Assembly: GCA_035508495.1 (NCBI GenBank)
Contig: DATJMX010000081.1
Coordinates: 1 to 36,933, forward strand
Length of the DNA: 36,933 nucleotides
Source: Candidatus Binataceae bacterium
GTDB taxonomy: Bacteria; Desulfobacterota; Binatia; Binatales; Binataceae
Reading direction: 5' to 3'
Made by a program: the position numbers and the translations under genes. Position 1 is the stretch's first letter; each line of letters opens with the position of its first letter. Below the pieces are notes generated by a model, which saw only the letters and a program-made list of their open reading frames with translations, had not been told where the DNA came from and did not search any database. Shown in pieces: positions 31,326-36,933 of the stretch.

Positions 31326-31820
31326 TCAACTGCGAGAGTGCCTCAACAGCGCCTTGCGCATGTACCAGGCATGCGAGCTGAGCCACAGGCCCCAGATTGC
31401 CATTGGCATATGGAACGCCGCCCATCCATGGTACGCCAAGGGTCCAATTTTGAAGAAAGCGGGACCACCTGCACAAACGAGCAAGACGGCACCCACCAAC
31501 GAAGCCTTCGACAGGTAATGCGGGACCAGTGGATGCGGACTGAGGTCTGACATTGTCACAAGAGCGGCGGCGATCATCTCCAATGACAGAAAGACCCAAC
31601 CCAGTAGGAAGCCAAACCAGTCTGTGTCGTTGAACGCCACTATCACATCCGCCACTGCCTCCTGGCGATATGCAGCTCCGATCCAAAAACCTGCGTTCAG
31701 AAAGACGATCAATGCTATGAAACATCCGCTGACGGCTGTCGTGATAGACCATAGTGGATGGGGGCCTTCGAGTTCAGCCAGGATAAGGCCGAACTGTATC
31801 GAGGCCGGCACCCTGATCAC
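31326..31820 (-). CDS. Small four-helix membrane protein, unknown
   Basis: 164 aa from a GTG at 31820. Four clear hydrophobic segments: ITTAVSGCFIALIVFLNAGF, FGFLLGWVFLSLEMIAAALV, SLVGAVLLVCAGGPAFF and AFHMPMAIWGLWLSSHAWYM, with a basic end (RKALLRHSRS) inside. No family recognised. It lies upstream of the integrase remnant on the same strand, with its stop only 4 bp from the integrase frame, so it may be cargo of the decayed element. No earlier ATG is available in frame and no strong Shine-Dalgarno, so the true N-terminus is uncertain and truncation is possible. Confidence 0.5.
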   Translation of the reverse strand: MIRVPASIQFGLILAELEGPHPLWSITTAVSGCFIALIVFLNAGFWIGAAYRQEAVADVIVAFNDTDWFGFLLGWVFLSLEMIAAALVTMSDLSPHPLVPHYLSKASLVGAVLLVCAGGPAFFKIGPLAYHGWAAFHMPMAIWGLWLSSHAWYMRKALLRHSRS

Positions 31821-32129
31821 CCGCCACGTCTATGAGAGTACCGTTGTTCTCAATCGAGCAGGGGTTCTGTGCCTGCAGCCATGCGCCAGCGATATAACTA
31901 CAAATGCGTAGAGTCCCTTGATCAGACCCAACTGGCCGTCACGCTTCGGTTTCGCTCCGGTCGCCAGGGTGAAATTTCCGCGACCGCTTTCGCCGGCATA
32001 GCCGAGAAGTAACGGTTCCCCGGAACGGAAGGCAATGTCGCCTTCTTACAATATCTCTGCTTGCGTTCACCTGGGTTGAGATTGATCATTTTTTGAACGC
32101 AACCGGAGAAGGCTCTGCCACTTTTGAAG
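31821..32129. other. Gene-poor stretch, no feature recognised
   Basis: Short frames exist on both strands but none has a ribosome site, a recognisable motif or a plausible start. It sits between the small membrane-protein gene and the creA remnant in the island-debris region. Confidence 0.4.
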
Positions 32130-32285
32130 ATGATTCGGGGAAGCAGCTTGCGATCCGGACTCTCGGCGTTGTTGATCGCATCGCTTGCACTAGTCTCATG
32201 TGAGTTGAGGCCGCACGTTGTTGGATCGGTCAACACCGAATTTAATCTGATCGGGCCTGACCACAAGATCATCGTCGAATCCTAG
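32130..32285 (+). pseudogene. creA: creA N-terminal remnant
   Basis: From ATG 32130 the frame gives a lipoprotein-type leader (SALLIASLALVSC) and then VGSVNTEFNLIGPDHKIIVES before a TAG at 32283. The stretch GSV.T.F..IGPDHKI.VE is the start of mature CreA (YehR-neighbour family DUF/PF05981), which normally continues about 130 residues with DDP...TC. Downstream the reading dissolves into stops (GACGACGCTGAC could be the DD remnant), so only the first third is left. CreA is a periplasmic protein of unknown function; in this window the gene is dead. Confidence 0.75.
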
Positions 32286-32338
32286 GACGACGCTGACGAT
32301 CTGCATTCCGCGTGGTGACGGACGTCGATTCAAGCTAA

Positions 32339-34048
32339 TCAGTTCAACGGGGTACCGGGCGGGAGTAGCCCTGAAGTAGCCTTGGATTCAGACTCGACCG
32401 CACCGGTATCACAAAGACTGGGGTGCGTCGGATCAGGACGGCTCGCATCGCGCTGATCGCTGGTCAGTGGATTTTCGCCCGACAGGTCCGCGCAGTCGCC
32501 AACCGGGATCGCATCGATCGCCGGACTGCCTGTGAGCAACATGATAGTCGGGGTGAAGCCACCATTGTCCTTCAGCGCGGTGTCCAAACCTAGGGTCGGG
32601 TTGCTGGTGTTGTTGGTGCCTGGGCAGGATGGACTTGAAGGGTTCCGGAGATTGTTGAGGTCGTCCGTAATGTTGGTGCAGGTCACATCGCGCAACACGC
32701 TGCTGCTCAGACTAAATCCAGCCCCAGGTCCGCTGAGAGTGGAAGATAGTATGGTGGAAAAGGTGACATCTGCGGTGCCGGAATCGAGCTTGATTCCATC
32801 CGGCACCTTGGAAGTTCCGAGGAATGTACTATTGATAATGCCGAGAGCGGCCTGTTTATCGGCGTAAATTCCACCGGCGTTACTCAGGTTGTTCAAGAAG
32901 GTATCGCCGGACAGCGTCAACGGCGAACCTCCTGTCGCGTAGATCGATCCGCCCTTTCCGGTGGCGAGGTTGCCGCGAAAATAGGTGCGCGTGATCGAAG
33001 CGGAGTTCGTCTTGGAGAAGTCGGAGAGTTCAATCGCACCCCCGTCTCCGGGGATAAGGTTCGGAAAACCGGGCGCCGCATTGCCAAGGAATTGAATGCC
33101 GTCGATGCTCAGTTTACCGCCATCGGCAAAGATTCCGCCGCCGTTAAACAGTGCTCCGTTCGATGCAATCTGAACATTACCCAGTGATTGGCCGGGGTCG
33201 CGTTGGATGGAAACATTGCCGCCCTCACTATAGATCGCGCCGCCCGCGCTCGTGGCGCTGTTGTTGTTAATTGTGAAGTTGCTCGACTTGATGTTCAGAG
33301 TCGCGCCCCCGCCGACGTATATCGCGCCGCCATTGCGCGCGGTATTGCCATTGAACGCGCCGCCAGTGATAGTGGCGGTACTCTTGTTTTGAAGGTAAAT
33401 TGCACCGCCAAAATTGTCCGCTGAACCGTTTTCCAAGTTCGCGTTGATAGTGGCAGTGCCTAATGAGAGGTATAGAATTCCACCGTTGATCGGCCTGCGA
33501 TCTCTACCGTTTTGGTTGGAAAAAAGGCATGGTCCGGAAGTGCCGTTGGGCTGTATCGTCAAAGTGCCGCCGATGGTTCCGATTACGCTCCTGAACTCGG
33601 CGCCATTGACCACGACGCTTATACCAGTGAGCGTCAGTGTCGCTCCACCGTCTATTGTGAAGTATGTCGCCTGCCGCAGGTTGTAGCAGACATTTGCCGG
33701 CTTAGGTTTGATTTCAACGCCAGCTCCCTCGGTGCCTCCTTCGATCGGTTCCAGCGGTCTGCCGATGTCAATGGTATTGCCGATGATATCGAGGACAATC
33801 GTATCGTTCGCAGAGCGGTCGCCGGCGCCGCAACTTGAGAGGGGGGCCGAGGTTGACTCGTTGTGGGAGTAGATCGCCTGCCGAAGGTTGCAAAGACCCG
33901 GGATGTTCGCATCCGACGCATTATTCACGGTGATAACATTGGCGCAGGCGAGCCACGGTCGCCCCGCAACGAACACGGACAAGAAGCCAAGCGCTAAGCC
34001 CACGCGCGAAATTCTGAAGCGAGGGCGCTCATTTATAACTCGGTTCAT
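32339..34048 (-). CDS. Secreted right-handed beta-helix protein (Pmp-like GGAI repeats, choice-of-anchor Q)
   Basis: 569 aa. A signal peptide (about 1-36, VGLALGFLSVFVAGRPWLACA) is followed by ITVNNASDAN...LCNLRQAI, the CSLREA-type opening. The middle is a parallel beta-helix with repeated GGAIY/GGGIF turns (NFGGAIYLQN, RNGGAIYVGG, SAGGAIYSEG, NGGGIFADGG, GDGGAIELSD), as in chlamydial Pmp repeats. The C-terminus reads GSPAIDAIPVGDCADL...DQRDASRPD...CDTGAVE, the choice-of-anchor Q signature of surface-retained proteins. Unlike the two remnants at 14.7-16.5 kb it is intact. Probable cell-surface adhesin or structural protein. Confidence 0.85.
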   Translation of the reverse strand: MNRVINERPRFRISRVGLALGFLSVFVAGRPWLACANVITVNNASDANIPGLCNLRQAIYSHNESTSAPLSSCGAGDRSANDTIVLDIIGNTIDIGRPLEPIEGGTEGAGVEIKPKPANVCYNLRQATYFTIDGGATLTLTGISVVVNGAEFRSVIGTIGGTLTIQPNGTSGPCLFSNQNGRDRRPINGGILYLSLGTATINANLENGSADNFGGAIYLQNKSTATITGGAFNGNTARNGGAIYVGGGATLNIKSSNFTINNNSATSAGGAIYSEGGNVSIQRDPGQSLGNVQIASNGALFNGGGIFADGGKLSIDGIQFLGNAAPGFPNLIPGDGGAIELSDFSKTNSASITRTYFRGNLATGKGGSIYATGGSPLTLSGDTFLNNLSNAGGIYADKQAALGIINSTFLGTSKVPDGIKLDSGTADVTFSTILSSTLSGPGAGFSLSSSVLRDVTCTNITDDLNNLRNPSSPSCPGTNNTSNPTLGLDTALKDNGGFTPTIMLLTGSPAIDAIPVGDCADLSGENPLTSDQRDASRPDPTHPSLCDTGAVESESKATSGLLPPGTPLN

Positions 34049-34708
34049 CGAGGTTCTCCACTGGTTTAAGCGAAGGAATCTTTTGCAAAGGGAAGCCCTT
34101 GTCCGCGGGCATAGGCAACATACAAACCAAAAACGACCGTCGCAAGCGTCATCGTATTAATCCAAGCAGATCTGGTTAATCTGCCGTTATCGCAAGTTTG
34201 TTGAGCGCGACTCGCAGGCCAGAATGTGTCGATCTTTGGTGCCTGAAAGATGCCGGCCCGTTCGAGGCCCAATGCTTGACCGCCCCCGCTTGCACATAAT
34301 TCGAGCGTCGTGAGGGTTTCCGTGAAAGGTGGTCAAAAAACCGAGGGTCAATTGTTCGTCAGGCTGGCTGGTTGAAGAAGTTGTATGCCGGTCGTGCATG
34401 ATCTGGTCACCGACCATAGCGATTTATTCCAAACAGTGAAGGGGTGCGGGGCGGCGCTGGCGGTAGCCGAGGACCGTGAGCCGGCGCGAGTTCGAGCGGT
34501 TCATGCCGGACGGTAGTGCGGACGGCGTAGCCAGGTCCGAAGGGACCGCTGGAGAACTCGTTTTGGTACTGAGCGTGCGCCGACGCGAGCAAGAACCTTG
34601 GGCTAAAGTCCAATTTGCGGATGAGCCGTCCCACAGGCATCATCTGTGAGACCTGATTGCACGATGAGCGCCATGGCTGAGTTCAGGACAGGTCCGGAGG
34701 ATGCCGCA
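34049..34708. other. 660-bp non-coding stretch between divergent genes
   Basis: It contains the 5' regions of the beta-helix gene (minus) and the DUF1254 gene (plus). Several minus-strand frames of 60-80 codons are open (for example 34407-34643), but they lack convincing ribosome sites or recognisable motifs and have biased Pro/Arg composition. I see no gene here. Perhaps remnant DNA of the island. Confidence 0.45.
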
Positions 34709-36166
34709 ATGAAAGAGAATTCCGCTACATCAAGACCTGGCTTCGGCGTCAGAACTCTGGCGCTCGCGCTCCTCTTAGCTGCGCTTGGCGGAACGCGCGC
34801 CTCGGCGCAGCAAGCTGCGGCTCCTCTCAGCACAGATGAAGCATCAGCGATCGCGACCGACGCATACGTCTACGGCTACTCTTTGATCACCACCGAAGTG
34901 ACGCGGGTGCAGTTCAGCAACGTTCCCAAGTCCGAGGGTCTGCACGCGCCGATGGGGCAGTTTGTCAACGTCAAACGCTATCCGCCGGCTAATTTCCGTG
35001 GAGTCTCAGCGCCCAACGCCGACACGCTGTACTCGATCGCCTGGCTCGATCTGGCAGAGCCGCAGGTGTTCAGCCATCCGGATATGGGCAAGCGGTTTTA
35101 CCTGTTTGAGATGACCGATCTATGGATGACGGATTTCGAGACGCCAGGCACCCGCACCGCGGGCGGCGATGCCGCCCGTTATCTGATCACCGGCCCGGGC
35201 TGGAATGGTACGGTCCCGGCCGGTCTCAAACAAATCAAATGCGCGACTCGTTACATGGTCATTTTGGGACGGACCTACGCCAACGGCACCGAGAAGGATT
35301 ACAAGACGGTCAATGCCTTGCAAGCGCAATACAAGATCGTTCCATTGAGCGCTTACGGAAAGCCCTACACCTACCAGGCACCGCCGGTGAACCCCAATCC
35401 GGGCTTCAGCATGACGGACGCGCCGCAGAAAGTGATCAACGCGATGGACATATCAACCTACTTCAACCTGATGGCGAAGCTGATGAGCGAAGCAGCTCCT
35501 CCAGCCCCGGAAGACGCGCCGATGCTTGCTCGGATGGCGAAGATAGGCTTGGTACCGGGACAGGCATTCGATATTTCCAAGCTCGATCCTGCAGTACAAG
35601 CGGTTCTGACGGATGCCAACAAGTCCGCCATGAAGTTCATTGAAAAAAACAAGGACAGCATGGGCGCCACGGTGAACGGCTGGGTGATAGCAAAAGATCT
35701 CGGCATCTACGGGACGAACTACACCAAGCGAGCAGTAGTTGCCGCCTACGGCTGGCCGGCCAACCGGCAGGAGGATGCCATCTATCCCTACACCTTCGTG
35801 GACAGTACGGGAGCAAAGCTCACCGGCGCGAAGAAGTACACGCTGAGCTTCGCCAAGGGCGAGACGCCGCCGGTGGACGGTTTCTGGTCGATCACGATGT
35901 ACGAGGTCGACAATGGCTGGTGGTTCGTGCCAAACCCGCTTAACAAGTTCACCGTCAGCCCGCGCAACAATCTGAAGTATAACCCTGACGGCTCGCTGAC
36001 GCTCTACTTCCAGACCGAATCGCCCGGCAAGGACAAGGAAGCAAACTGGCTACCGGCTCCGACCGGTGACTTCATCCCTATGTTGCGAATGTACTGGCCG
36101 AAGGAATCTGCGCCTTCCATTTTGGATGGCACTTGGAAACCTCCTGCAGTGAAGCAGGCTTCGTAG
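34709..36166 (+). CDS. DUF1254/DUF1214 domain secreted protein
   Basis: 485 aa from ATG 34709. A signal peptide (VRTLALALLLAALGGTRASA, about 12-32) is followed by the DUF1254 domain (AIATDAYVYGYSLITTEVTR... NADTLYSIAWLDL, with the typical YxYGY and PNxDTLYS motifs) and then the DUF1214 domain near 370-470 (YTLSFAKGETPPVDGFWSITMYEVDNGWW...SPRNNLKYNPDGSLTLYFQ). GGAGG stands 8 bp upstream of this ATG; an earlier ATG at 34646 lacks a site. Such proteins are periplasmic or extracellular and common in soil bacteria; the biochemical function is unknown, although the family name is well established. Confidence 0.92.
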   Translation: MKENSATSRPGFGVRTLALALLLAALGGTRASAQQAAAPLSTDEASAIATDAYVYGYSLITTEVTRVQFSNVPKSEGLHAPMGQFVNVKRYPPANFRGVSAPNADTLYSIAWLDLAEPQVFSHPDMGKRFYLFEMTDLWMTDFETPGTRTAGGDAARYLITGPGWNGTVPAGLKQIKCATRYMVILGRTYANGTEKDYKTVNALQAQYKIVPLSAYGKPYTYQAPPVNPNPGFSMTDAPQKVINAMDISTYFNLMAKLMSEAAPPAPEDAPMLARMAKIGLVPGQAFDISKLDPAVQAVLTDANKSAMKFIEKNKDSMGATVNGWVIAKDLGIYGTNYTKRAVVAAYGWPANRQEDAIYPYTFVDSTGAKLTGAKKYTLSFAKGETPPVDGFWSITMYEVDNGWWFVPNPLNKFTVSPRNNLKYNPDGSLTLYFQTESPGKDKEANWLPAPTGDFIPMLRMYWPKESAPSILDGTWKPPAVKQAS

Positions 36167-36297
36167 ATCACCTCGCCGAGTTTCAGGCCATTTGAAAGGA
36201 ACCCTCGGCACAAACGGCCGCCAGTGCTTAGCCACGCTGCAAGTTCGGGGCGCGAGTGGCCGATTAGAATCAGCGGGTTGCCCAGTTTTCGGTAAAG

Positions 36298-36522
36298 TTA
36301 GCGCGCCTTGCCTGCGGCCAGAGCTTTTACATCGCTCGTCGTGAGGGGTTTCCCCGCGATACCCCAATCTCCGCTTTTGACTTCTTCTACTATCACCCAA
36401 GTGACGGGACGCATGTTTTCACCTTCGATTGAAACCATTGTGTCGGTAAGTTTGCGGACCATCTCGCTTTTCTGGGCGTCGGTGAATACTCCCTCGATCA
36501 CCTTGACATTGATTAGTGGCAT
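36298..36522 (-). CDS. 4-oxalocrotonate tautomerase-family protein
   Basis: 74 aa from ATG 36522, so the mature protein begins with the catalytic Pro of MPLINVKVIEGVF. The strand-helix-strand order continues with DAQKSEMVRKLTDTMVSIEGENMRPVTWVIVEEV and ends KSGDWGIAGKPLTTSDV, as in the 4-OT/MIF tautomerase superfamily. A longer frame from 36579 would place the Pro internally and remove activity, so the short start is chosen. Tautomerisation or dehalogenation of a small unsaturated acid is typical; the substrate is unknown. Convergent with the DUF1254 gene. Confidence 0.9.
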   Translation of the reverse strand: MPLINVKVIEGVFTDAQKSEMVRKLTDTMVSIEGENMRPVTWVIVEEVKSGDWGIAGKPLTTSDVKALAAGKAR

Positions 36523-36933
36523 TTTCTCAGACCCCTCAATGACGTTGTCACAACCGTAACGCTGAAGCGCGGAAACCACAAGCGCGGAGCGCGGCTGCGA
36601 GGCGAACGTTCATCCGACTTTCAAGAGATGAAGCGACTCTCTTGCGACGCGGGCGGCCAATTTGGTAAACGCCTGCGCTCATCTCCACTATTACTCCCTT
36701 TTCTCCCCTCCTGGGCGCGGTTTCCGAATAGGGCGGCTGCTAGGGAATTTATCGCTGCTGTTCGAGAGAATCTTACCGAGGCCGCCTTTTGGTCAAATCT
36801 AACTGGAGGAAGTCTTGACAGTAGTCCTCGTGAAGACGTAGCTCGAACGCGCTTACCGGAGAATTATCACAAATAGCAAAGACCTGATGAGTTTCGAAGT
36901 CGCCTAAAAGCACGTCATGCGACACGGAAAGAG
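36523..36933. other. End of window, no gene recognised
   Basis: A plus-strand frame (36628-36876) is open but has no ribosome site or familiar motif. The tautomerase promoter must lie in the first part. I see no RNA gene or repeat here. Confidence 0.4.

Noticed and set aside
34407..34643. Small minus-strand frame upstream of the DUF1254 gene
   Set aside because: No ribosome site or recognisable sequence, biased composition; not enough to call a gene.

Overview
The window is a high-GC bacterial chromosomal segment. It carries the end of an integrated mobile element, a housekeeping and envelope region, and a second, decayed integration locus. Codon use, the gene families (CuMMO-like soil lineages come to mind) and dispersed intergenic repeats fit an uncultured soil or groundwater bacterium with deltaproteobacterium-like genes. 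Binatota/Desulfobacterota-like is my guess, but no marker here proves it. Region 1 (1-8679) is the right-hand part of an integrative conjugative or mobilizable element. It holds a ribbon-helix-helix relaxosome protein, a TrwB/TraD-type coupling ATPase, a TrwC/TraI-type MobF relaxase-helicase, zinc-ribbon and treble-clef small proteins, SSB, an excisionase-like HTH protein and a tyrosine integrase. The integrase reading frame ends inside a tRNA-Ser(GGA) gene that marks the integration site. No type IV secretion genes are in view, and the other end of the element lies left of the window. Region 2 (8.8-14.5 kb) is ordinary chromosome: nitronate monooxygenase, thioredoxin, CvpA, asparaginyl-tRNA synthetase, a single-domain response regulator and an unrecognised diiron/ferritin-like protein with a palindrome in its promoter. 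Region 3 (14.7-20.3 kb) is an envelope and probable metal-handling neighbourhood. It has two decayed, mutually related beta-helix genes, two paralogous PEGA lipoproteins, an orphan six-cysteine bufferin-like (BufA2) peptide, a His/Met-rich membrane-anchored periplasmic protein, and a multi-pass membrane protein with a duplicated D-x2-W-H-x3-G-x-D motif. The last two form an operon and are the best candidate for an undescribed (copper?) system. Region 4 (20.4-29.9 kb) holds a DHH phosphoesterase, exonuclease III, a TetR-MFP-RND efflux operon with a visible operator, a small helical protein, a carboxymuconolactone-decarboxylase-like protein, a divergent AraC/VOC pair and a stand-alone 58-residue NusG C-terminal (KOW) domain. 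Region 5 (30.2-36.9 kb) begins at tRNA-Val(CAC). Directly behind it lies an integrase pseudogene (nonsense codon plus loss of a catalytic Arg), then a small membrane protein, a creA remnant, a large secreted beta-helix protein with a choice-of-anchor-Q type C-terminus, a DUF1254/DUF1214 protein and a 4-oxalocrotonate-tautomerase-like enzyme. This stretch has more gaps and gene debris than the rest, as expected of an old island. All names rest on reading motifs by eye; no searches were run.
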